Below are positions 7,492-14,808 of a DNA stretch of 29,749 bases, in pieces. A model generated the notes under the pieces. The model saw nothing but the letters and a program-made list of their open reading frames with translations. It had not been told where the DNA came from and did no database searches. Source of the DNA: a virus. A program made the position numbers and the translations under genes. Within the stretch, counting starts at the first letter, position 1. Every line of letters begins with the position of its first letter. Where the stretch lies: the IMG/VR virus record IMGVR_UViG_3300050821_015002, positions 1 to 29,749 of that record. The stretch is one strand, 5' to 3'.

Positions 7492-9297
7492 ATGAGGATT
7501 CCAACTCGTTTGCTGCTCGGGGTCGCTTCGGCAGCCCTCCTGCCAGCCTCAGCTTACTCGGCTATAGTCGAGCGCCCATCTCTGCATGGCAACCCAAACT
7601 CAGTATCGGCATACTCAGTCTATCCTAACTGCACCGTGCCCTCAACGACTAGCACCGGCAACAAATGGTATTTCGATCCAGTTGCCGGCCAGACGCCTGC
7701 ATACTACGCCGCTAATCCTCCGGCTACCGGCATCGCTGGCGATCAGCAGCATCCGTGGAACAGCTTGGTCGGCGCGATCAGCGGTCTGTGGGGTACGGCC
7801 AACGTGACTCCCGGCACCACCTATCCTGGCTACAAGCGCCCCTTGCTGTCGAGTATCCCCTACCTCCACTTCACGACTGCTGGTGAGCCCGGTCTAGTCC
7901 CAGGGGAAGCCATCGGGAAAGTTTTTGCCGCTGACAATGTTGGAAACCCTCCAATCCATCCAGGTGACACTCTTCTGCTGATGACGGGAGACTATGGACC
8001 GATTCAGATCGGAGCTCCTAATCTGGAGACAACCAATTCTGATTTTGTGAGGGTTGAGCCGGGGCCAGGTCAGGCACCTATCATCGACAACATACTGGTT
8101 TATGCGTCTACTAAGTGGCTGTTCGACGGCGTTACTTTCCAGAGCATCAGGACCCCCACGACTGGAAGTCAGGCGCTCGTCACCGTCAAGGATGGCGGGA
8201 CTGGGTTCCCCGCAACCGATATCGTCTTTAAAAACATCTTGGCTACTTCCGCTCCCAGTACGGTTGTGGCTACTTGGACGGCAGCGAATTGGTATGCTAA
8301 CGCGCGCACCGGGTTTAGCATTACCGGATCGGCGGGCAGCGGTACGAACGGGGAGCCCTATACAACGTGTGTGTCGATTACCGACTCGCACATCACTAAT
8401 GTCTATATCGGCACAGCCCTGTTCGCCAACAACATCCTGTTCGACCATAACGAAATAGACCATGCAGCTGAGGACATGCTCGACTTCGGAGGGAATAACC
8501 TGATTATCACGCACGTGCGAGAGCACGACGGGGTAACAGCTGGTGATGGCAATCACAATGATGGAATGCAGGGGCAGGCTGGAGCATTAAGCATCGCCGC
8601 GCTCAATGCAGGCGTCAAATACAATCAGTTCATGAATGTCCTGATCGATAGCAATACGGTTATCAGGCGCACGGATCCGAACCTCTCACTCCCGTCTCCG
8701 CAAGGTCTGCAAGGCATCGATGCTTTCGACGCCGACTGGACGAACATCACGGTCACGAACAATGTCGTCATCAGTCGAACATGCTGGGGCATAAGCTTCG
8801 CTAGCGTTCACAATGGTCTGTTCGCTAACAATACCGTCGTCGATGATGGCGACACATTCGTAGTGGAGCCCAACTGCACGTCGACGTTCGCCGTTGGTAA
8901 TAATTCCCACCAAGGGACCGCGACCTCGAATACCCGGATAAGCAACAACCTTGCTGACACGTTCGAGCTCGCTGTCAACGCCACAACCGGTGTCACTGCC
9001 GATCACAACGTCGCCTTGAACTTTTACCAGGGCTTCCAGGGATACATCAACGGCGTCTGGAGCTACCAATGGCCAGCCGGCAAGGATGCTAACGGGAATA
9101 TCGCACCTGCTGCCAATATTCCGTACGCCACGCAGTTCGTATCGTGGCCTTCCTCTCCAACTACGTCTTGGCAATACGATGTGCATCTGCTGCCGGGTTC
9201 AGTGGCTATCGGCGCAGGCACGAGCGGTGGAGTCCTTCCAACAATCAACATCATGGGTGCTACTCGTGTAGCGCCGTGGACAGTAGGGGCTTACTAG
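7492..9297 (+). CDS. Signal-peptide-bearing right-handed beta-helix protein (601 aa)
   Basis: The N-terminus MRIPTRLLLGVASAALLPAS is a classical Sec signal peptide with a likely cleavage after AYSA. The body shows repeated short strands with Asn/Val ladders (ITNVYIGTALFANNILFDHN, ITVTNNVVISRTCWGISF, FANNTVVDDG), the pattern of parallel beta-helix proteins such as pectate-lyase-like enzymes and phage depolymerases. Asp/His-rich turns (HDGVTAGDGNHNDGMQG) could be a polysaccharide-binding or catalytic groove. Virion depolymerases normally lack a signal peptide, so export by the host is unusual and suggests a secreted or cell-surface protein. No catalytic residues can be assigned by eye. Confidence 0.75.
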   Translation: MRIPTRLLLGVASAALLPASAYSAIVERPSLHGNPNSVSAYSVYPNCTVPSTTSTGNKWYFDPVAGQTPAYYAANPPATGIAGDQQHPWNSLVGAISGLWGTANVTPGTTYPGYKRPLLSSIPYLHFTTAGEPGLVPGEAIGKVFAADNVGNPPIHPGDTLLLMTGDYGPIQIGAPNLETTNSDFVRVEPGPGQAPIIDNILVYASTKWLFDGVTFQSIRTPTTGSQALVTVKDGGTGFPATDIVFKNILATSAPSTVVATWTAANWYANARTGFSITGSAGSGTNGEPYTTCVSITDSHITNVYIGTALFANNILFDHNEIDHAAEDMLDFGGNNLIITHVREHDGVTAGDGNHNDGMQGQAGALSIAALNAGVKYNQFMNVLIDSNTVIRRTDPNLSLPSPQGLQGIDAFDADWTNITVTNNVVISRTCWGISFASVHNGLFANNTVVDDGDTFVVEPNCTSTFAVGNNSHQGTATSNTRISNNLADTFELAVNATTGVTADHNVALNFYQGFQGYINGVWSYQWPAGKDANGNIAPAANIPYATQFVSWPSSPTTSWQYDVHLLPGSVAIGAGTSGGVLPTINIMGATRVAPWTVGAY

Positions 9298-9307
9298 GCG
9301 GTCCGCA

Positions 9308-9493
9308 ATGACTAAAACGATCGAGCAGCGCTTAACCGACGAACAGCTATTCGCCATTGAGCAGAAGGTGCAAGCCCAGCGGGTTCGCTATCTTATCAGA
9401 ACTCAGGTGTGCGAGCCTGAATGGATAGATGCACTGATTGCCGAGCTGTGGGAACTCCGCGACGGTTCGAAATCGCGCCCACGTAAAGCCTGA
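9308..9493 (+). CDS. Small hypothetical protein (61 aa)
   Basis: The gene starts 11 bases after the beta-helix stop, behind a GGCGG. The product is charged and helical (MTKTIEQRLTDEQLFAIEQK), with a basic C-terminal tail. It has no transmembrane segment and no recognised motif. Its TGA forms the first bases of the TGACC promoter box that follows. Confidence 0.55.
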   Translation: MTKTIEQRLTDEQLFAIEQKVQAQRVRYLIRTQVCEPEWIDALIAELWELRDGSKSRPRKA

Positions 9494-9518
9494 CCAAAAT
9501 TTGACCCAAAAATTCCTG

Positions 9519-9547
9519 TTGATTTTGACTGGTTTCTATAGTATCAT
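9519..9547 (+). promoter_or_regulatory. Promoter, first copy of the duplication
   Basis: TTGATT (9519-9524), 17 bases, TATCAT (9542-9547). The upstream TGACCAAAATTTGACC box lies at 9491-9506. Confidence 0.6.
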
Positions 9548-9632
9548 ACTTCTTTCCGGTTTTTCAAGAACCACACAACTGCTTTGAAGAGGCCACCATT
9601 GCCTGACCAAAATTTGACCGAAATAATTCCTC

Positions 9633-9661
9633 TTGACTTCCTTAGTCTTTTATAATACAAT
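9633..9661 (+). promoter_or_regulatory. Promoter, second copy of the duplication
   Basis: TTGACT (9633-9638), 17 bases, TACAAT (9656-9661), with the TGACCAAAATTTGACC box at 9604-9619. It lies about 30 bases before the 9691 start and would drive the three small genes that follow. Confidence 0.65.
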
Positions 9662-9690
9662 ACTTCTTTCCGGGTTTTGATGAGGATGCC

Positions 9691-10050
9691 ATGAAAAAAC
9701 TGCTTCTAGCTTCGGCCGCGCTGCTTTGTCTTGGTTTGAATAGTGCTTTTGCCGGCAACTACACTATTCCGCAGTGGCAATCCACTAGCCCGACATCAAC
9801 CGGGGCAAACTGTGTCCCTTCTGGGAGTAGCTTAGGTATTCCAATTCCAGCGGGTACGGTTATCTTTGTCTGCTCCGTAGCACCGATTACCTGGGTGCCT
9901 GGTACCGCATCATCCAACGAGTCGAACCTAGCGATCGGCGGCTATACTAGCGGCGCCGGTACTGCGGCCTCAACGTTCACTCTCGTTACGGTCGCCCCGG
10001 TGACGACCATCCAGACGTTTGCCGCAAACACTGGGGTTATCCTGCCGTGA
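9691..10050 (+). CDS. Small secreted protein with YTIPxW motif (119 aa)
   Basis: MKKLLLASAALLCLGLNSAF is a clear Sec signal peptide, cleavage expected after AFA. The mature protein begins GNYTIPQWQSTSPTSTG and is Thr/Ser/Gly-rich, beta-type, with two cysteines that could form a disulfide. GAGG lies about 6 bases before the ATG. The next gene encodes a protein with the same mature N-terminal motif. Function is unknown; the protein should be periplasmic or secreted. Confidence 0.7.
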   Translation: MKKLLLASAALLCLGLNSAFAGNYTIPQWQSTSPTSTGANCVPSGSSLGIPIPAGTVIFVCSVAPITWVPGTASSNESNLAIGGYTSGAGTAASTFTLVTVAPVTTIQTFAANTGVILP

Positions 10051-10430
10051 AGTGGGCCATCCCTACAATCCTCTTGCTTGGCATTGGCTCTGTAGCCCAG
10101 GCACAGGCACAGACGCAGTACACAATCCCATTGTGGGCGAGTACTGCACCTGATCCAACTACTGGGTTAATTCCGCCATACTCAGACGCTTATGCGAATT
10201 GGAGTCAGGCTGGTGTTAACAATATTCCGTTTCAGGGAACCATTCAAGGTACAATATTAACTGTTACGCAAGCTGATTCTGGCTCTCTTGGTATAGGTCA
10301 AACTATTAGCGGTAACGGTGTTGCACCTGGGACTATGATTACTGATATGGCGCCAGATAATGGTCTTACTGGCGCTGGGGATGTTGGAACTTACGCCGTT
10401 AACATTCCACAAACTGTACCTTCACCTTAG
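10047..10430 (+). CDS. Small secreted protein, second YTIPxW paralogue (127 aa)
   Basis: The GTG start overlaps the previous stop (GTGA), so translation is coupled. The N-terminus (MKWAIPTILLLGIGSVAQAQ) is a signal peptide with cleavage near AQAQ. The mature start TQYTIPLWASTAPDPTTG matches YTIPQWQSTSP of the preceding protein. The rest differs: a Gly/Thr-rich segment with ADSGSLGIGQTISGNGV, a pattern seen in repeat domains of surface proteins. Function unknown. Confidence 0.65.
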   Translation: MKWAIPTILLLGIGSVAQAQAQTQYTIPLWASTAPDPTTGLIPPYSDAYANWSQAGVNNIPFQGTIQGTILTVTQADSGSLGIGQTISGNGVAPGTMITDMAPDNGLTGAGDVGTYAVNIPQTVPSP

Positions 10431-10636
10431 TGAAGACCTGGTTTGTGGTGATGACGTTGCTGGGAGACCCACCGGTGATCCTTCATCCGGATCGCCCTCT
10501 CACGCGTGGCGAATGCGACGCTGCTGTACTCCCTTACGTTAACGAGTTCCAGCGGACGTCGGACAAACAGTGGGACGTTTGTCCGCTCGCGTCCCAGGCC
10601 TGCATGTTTCAGTGTGTAGACACCACAATCTGGTAG
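10430..10636 (+). CDS. Small Cys-containing protein (68 aa), last gene of the cassette
   Basis: The GTG start shares one base with the previous TAG. The N-terminus MKTWFVVMTLLG is short and hydrophobic but lacks an obvious cleavage site. Four cysteines follow (CDAAV, CPLASQACMFQC), suggesting disulfides in an exported product. It converges with the packaging operon; only 15 bases separate the two stop codons. No family recognised. Confidence 0.5.
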   Translation: MKTWFVVMTLLGDPPVILHPDRPLTRGECDAAVLPYVNEFQRTSDKQWDVCPLASQACMFQCVDTTIW

Positions 10637-10651
10637 TTTGGCGACGCAACG

Positions 10652-11032
10652 TCATTTGCGGAACCACTCAACGAACACAATCGCCACAGCTGCGATGAGG
10701 GAACAAATCAGGATTAGCCGCTCGATCGACCTCCAGCTGCCAGCCTCTTGCCCTGAAGCAGAGGCACGCCAATCCTCTAGAGAGTCGACTCTAGCTATGA
10801 GACTTGCGTGTTCGGACTCGAACTCGGCCCTAGTTAGAAACGTCCGCTGCTGGTCTGTGAGAACGGCCCGAAACTCGTTTACGCCGTCGAAGCGCTTCTC
10901 AGTGGCTTTATCCGCTTTCTCTAGGGCTCGTTCTGTTGCGTTGTGCGCAGCGAGGACTGCCTTGTCGAAGTCCTCAAACCTTCGGTCCATGTAGTCGCGA
11001 AGTGTTACTTTCTCTTCCTCTGCCATAAGCAT
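10652..11032 (-). CDS. Coiled-coil protein with C-terminal membrane segment (126 aa)
   Basis: Residues 1-90 are charged heptad-like helices (RRFEDFDKAVLAAHNATERA); residues about 103-121 (LILICSLIAAVAIVFVEWF) form one transmembrane helix with a short basic tail. AAAGGGG lies 5 bases before the ATG at 11032; ATG 11026 is an alternative. Proteins of this shape are common in phage late regions and are often suggested to be lysis accessory proteins, without proof. It is the last gene of the packaging operon, 10 bases after the portal stop. Confidence 0.7.
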   Translation of the reverse strand: MLMAEEEKVTLRDYMDRRFEDFDKAVLAAHNATERALEKADKATEKRFDGVNEFRAVLTDQQRTFLTRAEFESEHASLIARVDSLEDWRASASGQEAGSWRSIERLILICSLIAAVAIVFVEWFRK

Positions 11033-11042
11033 CAAAACCCCT

Positions 11043-12596
11043 TTATTGGTTGGGTGGCGAGCCATCCCCAGCGGAGCCGGAGCCAATAACGCCACCAGTG
11101 TCGGCATCCACTTTGGGATCGGGTGATTGCCCTGTGAGTGGTGTGTCACCTGTTGGTACTGGATCGTCGAACACCGGAGGATGTTTGCCGAAGCTGACAA
11201 TCCTACGCATCTCGTGGTCGGTGAACAACGAAGGCTCATCCAGCGAATTCCCTTGTTCGTCCGAAGCTGTTAGGCTCTGAATCTTGGCCTTCGTGAGATT
11301 GACAGCCGAGCGAGCCATCTGGGCAGAGGTCTGAGCGCGTTCGAGGGGACTCAACTTGAAAGCCTCTGGCCACGAGATCTGTAAGTTCTGTGGGGCTGGG
11401 CAGACGCCAGCGTTGATCATACAGTCAAGGAACCGCTTAAGCACGATGGGCTCCGCGTACTCAGTGACGCGTTCCGAGACTCGATCGCTCCAGTTCGCTC
11501 TGTCTTGGTGTGATGCCACATTGCCGCCAGCGGAACCCCAGAACATCTGCTGTGGAATCCCGGTGCCGGCCGAGATCATCATGATCAGAACTTTAGCCAC
11601 ATTAATAGGATCAGCATGGTTAGCAACAGAGCCAAGGTCCTTAATGTCCACACCGCGTGTTCGGATAAATCTCTGGATCTGGTGTTGGTAGTTTTCAACC
11701 TCGCTCTGGAGCTCTTTCGCGTCCTCAGGCGAGAGATCCATCTCCTTGTCAACATTGACCTGCATCCCCCTGTTCGCAAGGGTCCAAAACAGCTCAGCCG
11801 AGCCTCCCGAGACTTTCATCATGTCGTTGACGTCGTTGAATACAGCCTCCATCCTGGAGCAGCCGAAGGTCTGATCCTCTAGAAGGTTCTCCGCGATGTG
11901 TACGACTCTTGAATGGTGGACGTTGAAGGGTTGACGGAGCTGCACCGCATTCATGCCAGGTGCAATGGTTGCTTGCAGTCCCTCGATGAGGAAGCGCCCT
12001 GGATTGATGTTGTACATCAGGGGGCGTCCGAATCTGGGGTTTGTCGTGTCCGTTTCCCACTGTAAAATGCTGATTGCAGCCTCGTGGTAGGGCTGCAAGT
12101 AGAGCACCTTACGTCCTGCTTTCGGCTTGATTGGTGCTTCCCAGGACTGTAAAGGTCCCAAGGCTGGCCAACCTACAGGGATGTTGAAAGGTTGGTATTG
12201 AGTCCAGTTTGCTGGCAGTTCCAGCGGTAGATCCAGCGGAAGACCGTCATCGAAGCCTACTACCATGACGGCGAACCGTCCAAGCCCAGCAAGCTTGTCG
12301 AGCCGCATGATGTTGGACCACAAGGAGCTCGTGTCGCACAGATCTGCCCAAGCCTGGTTAAACTCGGGATTATCGGCCCCAAGTTGCGGAGGATCTGCCC
12401 AAGTCGATCGCACTGGCAAGTCCACTACGGTTTTCGCGATGCCGTTGCGATAGTACATCGCAGTAAAGTTGCGGTAGTCAACAAGTCGCTCGTAACCGAA
12501 GAGTTCGTAGAGGTCGCGGCGACCGCCAAACGCGATCCCCGCCATCCACATTCGCACCCTATTAAACAGCATTTGTGCGTTAATTACGTTGCCCAC
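11043..12596 (-). CDS. Portal protein (DUF1073-like, 517 aa)
   Basis: The portal forms the dodecameric ring at the unique capsid vertex through which TerL pumps DNA. Size, neighbours and the motif GIPQQMFWGSAGGNVASHQD near residue 350 match DUF1073-type phage portals. Other family-like parts are VVDLPVRSTWADPPQ near residue 60, a stem region with long acidic helices (DLSPEDAKELQSEVENYQ), and a Pro/Gly/Asp-rich tail. The GTG start follows AAGGGG, which lies inside the end of the upstream ORF, so the two are probably coupled. Confidence 0.85.
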   Translation of the reverse strand: MGNVINAQMLFNRVRMWMAGIAFGGRRDLYELFGYERLVDYRNFTAMYYRNGIAKTVVDLPVRSTWADPPQLGADNPEFNQAWADLCDTSSLWSNIMRLDKLAGLGRFAVMVVGFDDGLPLDLPLELPANWTQYQPFNIPVGWPALGPLQSWEAPIKPKAGRKVLYLQPYHEAAISILQWETDTTNPRFGRPLMYNINPGRFLIEGLQATIAPGMNAVQLRQPFNVHHSRVVHIAENLLEDQTFGCSRMEAVFNDVNDMMKVSGGSAELFWTLANRGMQVNVDKEMDLSPEDAKELQSEVENYQHQIQRFIRTRGVDIKDLGSVANHADPINVAKVLIMMISAGTGIPQQMFWGSAGGNVASHQDRANWSDRVSERVTEYAEPIVLKRFLDCMINAGVCPAPQNLQISWPEAFKLSPLERAQTSAQMARSAVNLTKAKIQSLTASDEQGNSLDEPSLFTDHEMRRIVSFGKHPPVFDDPVPTGDTPLTGQSPDPKVDADTGGVIGSGSAGDGSPPNQ

Positions 12597-12598
12597 AA

Positions 12599-12868
12599 CT
12601 AGTACCCCTTGTACGATCTACGAATGTAGCCCCAATTAGGATTGTGTGCGTCCGTACAGCTGGCTGCGGATGCTCTTCTAGGGATCGAATTGCTCCAGCT
12701 TGGCCAGTCGATCCAAGGGCGGAAGTTGTAAACGGTGGCCGTGGCAGTTGTGGTGACTAGCTCGTCATCGGTTGGTTGGGGTGAGGTTACGGCTTCCCCA
12801 GGTGGCACCCGCGGGTCTGGAAAGTTGAAATTGAGCTGCTCGCTGGAGCTTACCTTTACGAATGGCAT
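12599..12868 (-). CDS. Hypothetical protein between TerL and portal (89 aa)
   Basis: This ORF overlaps the TerL C-terminus by 104 bases in another frame and ends two bases before the portal start, carrying the portal SD in its last codons. The product (MPFVKVSSSEQLNFNFPDPR) is Pro/Thr-rich with aromatic residues (FRPWIDWPSW) and a basic end. Without it there would be a 168-base gap in an otherwise tightly packed operon. The start is weak (CAGGC only), so the true start may be further in. Confidence 0.5.
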   Translation of the reverse strand: MPFVKVSSSEQLNFNFPDPRVPPGEAVTSPQPTDDELVTTTATATVYNFRPWIDWPSWSNSIPRRASAASCTDAHNPNWGYIRRSYKGY

Positions 12869-14288
12869 CGGTTTTGCCTGTGATGTTGGCTGGCTCTCTC
12901 CCCCAAGTAGCTGAGTAGAGTTTTTTACCTGTAAGCTTCGTGTAAGCTGCCGCTACTGTATCGACTTGGTCGTCATACATGCCAGGGAAGGTATCAAACT
13001 CGTGCACGAACGCTGGGACCCATGCTGCCTCTAGCAGGAACACCTTCCCCGCTTGGGCTCCCGCCAGAAGGGGTTGTGCTCGTAGCACCTTCTTCAGGGT
13101 TTCTGGGAAGGGCTCGACCTTGAACTCGGGTAGGATAGTCCTCTGGTAGTGTTCTACGAGGGCTTTGCCCATAGGGCCACCAGCACCAATGCCAATAGGA
13201 ATACCAGGGCCATCCTGAATAGCTGTATCCAGAACCAGAGACTCCGCTTGACCCGGAGAGCACTGCTTTCGGATAATGTTAAGGACGAAGAAAAAGCCAG
13301 TAACAGGTTGATAGCCACACAGGCTTCCAACAGTGTAGTCACCACCGTCCTCCGTGGTCGCGAGGTCCCACATCCTGATTAGCTTGAGGTCAGCAGGCAC
13401 AATCTGGACGATTTTGAGCCAGTTGCCGTCACTGATCTTGCGAGCTTCGTCAAGCGGGCGCTGTTGGTATAGAGCCTGGAAGAATGCGGGTCCTAGGACT
13501 TCAAAACGCTCTAGTAGAACGGAAAGCGGGTACCGTTCTGGGAAGAGGGGTTGGCCTGGGAGTCGTCCAAGCAGGTCGTTTTGCTCGGCCAGAGCTGGAA
13601 GGATGATATTTGTCCATTGGCCAGGAAAAGCTTTAGTGATCCGTCCGATGAGATCGTCGCTATGCCAACGAGTAGCGATGATGATAACGGTACCACCGGG
13701 CTCAAGTCTGGTGTAGGCAGTGGTAGTAAACCAATTCCATATGTAGTCTCGGTAGACTTGTGACAGAGCTTCCTTGATTTCCTTGACATAATCGTCGACC
13801 AGTAAGACGTTCGCTCCCCTACCTGTGATGGAACCACCGACGCCTGTCGACAGCATTCCACCTCCGCCTTCCATAAGGAAGTTGTTAACCTGCCGTGCAT
13901 CGGACTTGACACGGCAATTGAGGATGTGTTGGTTCGCAATGATGGTGTCTCGAGTCTCACGCCCGAAGCCTTCCGAGAGCTCCGCGCCGTAAGATGTGAG
14001 AATCACCTGGTGTCTAGGGAAGTTTTCGAGCACCCAGATGGGCGTATACACGTCAACCAGCTGGGATTTCCCGTGCCGAGGCGGTGCCGAGATGATTATG
14101 CGCCCGCTACCCTTGGCAATCGCGGCAGCTATGATCTGGGAGACATAAAGCAGCCAAGCTGCTGGGATCCACCGGCCTTGGGCCAGTTTGTACGCCAGAG
14201 TAGCAGGGGTTAGCCGCCAATTCTGCGCAAGCTGCTGTAATGCTTCCTCGTTATGTTCGCTGATTGGTAGGGTTGAGACTTCGTTCAC
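12765..14288 (-). CDS. Terminase large subunit (507 aa)
   Basis: TerL is the ATPase/nuclease motor that packages and cuts DNA. Seen: Walker A PPRHGKS at residues 69-75, Walker B VLLVDD at 161-166, the coupling motif ATRWHSDD at 205-212, then an RNase H-like nuclease with Asp308 in MWDLATTEDGGDYT and the acidic DDQVD at 439-443. The GTG at 14288 is preferred over an upstream in-frame TTG (14315) because it overlaps the stop of the 57-aa membrane protein (GTGA), with GGGG about 10 bases before. The length is normal. Confidence 0.93.
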   Translation of the reverse strand: MNEVSTLPISEHNEEALQQLAQNWRLTPATLAYKLAQGRWIPAAWLLYVSQIIAAAIAKGSGRIIISAPPRHGKSQLVDVYTPIWVLENFPRHQVILTSYGAELSEGFGRETRDTIIANQHILNCRVKSDARQVNNFLMEGGGGMLSTGVGGSITGRGANVLLVDDYVKEIKEALSQVYRDYIWNWFTTTAYTRLEPGGTVIIIATRWHSDDLIGRITKAFPGQWTNIILPALAEQNDLLGRLPGQPLFPERYPLSVLLERFEVLGPAFFQALYQQRPLDEARKISDGNWLKIVQIVPADLKLIRMWDLATTEDGGDYTVGSLCGYQPVTGFFFVLNIIRKQCSPGQAESLVLDTAIQDGPGIPIGIGAGGPMGKALVEHYQRTILPEFKVEPFPETLKKVLRAQPLLAGAQAGKVFLLEAAWVPAFVHEFDTFPGMYDDQVDTVAAAYTKLTGKKLYSATWGREPANITGKTDAIRKGKLQRAAQFQLSRPAGATWGSRNLTPTNR

Positions 14289-14458
14289 TGAATAGGAGCC
14301 CCAAAGATACCCCAACCAAGCAGACCGATCAGGATGAAGTCGACGATACCGCCTCCAGCGAGGTGGCCATATCCGCCAAACACACCGCCGAAGTCAGCCA
14401 CTAACCAGAGCACGAGGCAGACAACGTAGATGATCCAGAACAGCAAACCCTTAGGCAT
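14285..14458 (-). CDS. Very small membrane protein (57 aa) coupled to TerL
   Basis: The ORF runs ATG 14458 to TGA 14285. The product starts MPKGLLFWIIYVVCLVLWLV, has a Gly-rich loop (GGVFGGYGHLAGGG) and a second hydrophobic helix (FILIGLLGWGIFGA). Two transmembrane segments with a short turn fit a small membrane protein and, in a phage, a holin-like candidate. Its stop overlaps the TerL GTG. A start-proximal AGGGGA-like stretch (AGCAGGGGAACGCT) precedes the ATG. The function is inferred only from topology. Confidence 0.7.
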   Translation of the reverse strand: MPKGLLFWIIYVVCLVLWLVADFGGVFGGYGHLAGGGIVDFILIGLLGWGIFGAPIQ

Positions 14459-14473
14459 AGCGTTCCCCTGCTC

Positions 14474-14653
14474 CTAGTAGCGAAGACTGTGGCCGACTCC
14501 GACCCCGCCGAGGAGCCAGATTATCAGTACTACGACGAGCACAAGCCCTAGAACGCCACCAAGGCCAGCACCTCCCCACCGACCGTTAGCATAGTAGCCA
14601 CCACCTCCCCCGAATATGAGGATGATCAAGACTACGATAAGGATTGTACTCAC
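14474..14653 (-). CDS. Very small Gly-rich membrane protein (59 aa)
   Basis: The GTG at 14653 has GGAGAG 7 bases upstream. The product is MSTILIVVLIILIFGGGGG, then a polar Gly/Tyr-rich turn (YYANGRWGGAGLGG), then a second hydrophobic helix (VLGLVLVVVLIIWLLGG). This resembles a widespread class of tiny two-helix bacterial membrane proteins (the DUF3309-like style). It lies 15 bases before the 57-aa membrane protein. Acquisition from a host gene is possible; the function is unknown. Confidence 0.7.
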   Translation of the reverse strand: MSTILIVVLIILIFGGGGGYYANGRWGGAGLGGVLGLVLVVVLIIWLLGGVGVGHSLRY

Positions 14654-14682
14654 TTTGCCACTCTCCATCTCCACGGGCACTA

Positions 14683-14808
14683 TTACCCTACGTGCAGATA
14701 TACCCAAACGAACATGTAGCCGACCATGAAAGCGCCAAGTGCACGCCAGAACAAGTCCTGGACCGTGTTGATGTCGTCAACTATCGTCGCTATCGTTGGG
14801 GTTTGCAT
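14683..14808 (-). CDS. Very small membrane protein (41 aa)
   Basis: The ATG at 14808 lies inside the end of the 444-aa gene (32-base overlap) with GGAG 7-8 bases upstream. The product (MQTPTIATIVDDINTVQDLF) has one hydrophobic C-terminal helix (ALGAFMVGYMFVWVYLHV). With the 59-aa and 57-aa proteins it makes a run of three very small membrane proteins between the TerS-position gene and TerL. Confidence 0.6.
   Translation of the reverse strand: MQTPTIATIVDDINTVQDLFWRALGAFMVGYMFVWVYLHVG

Larger units (their letters stand above)
9488..9678 (+). repeat. 113-bp-spaced direct duplication carrying two promoters
   Basis: Two copies (9488-9564 and 9601-9678) share GCCTGACCAAAATTTGACC, then ATTCCT, a TTGA-type -35, a -10, and ATACTTCTTTCCGG. 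The copies start 113 bases apart and are about 80 percent alike by eye, with spacing of the promoter boxes kept. Confidence 0.75.

Noticed and set aside
7894-8556. Minus-strand frame of 220 codons
   Set aside because: It lies entirely opposite the beta-helix gene, has no SD and no sensible neighbours; a shadow frame.
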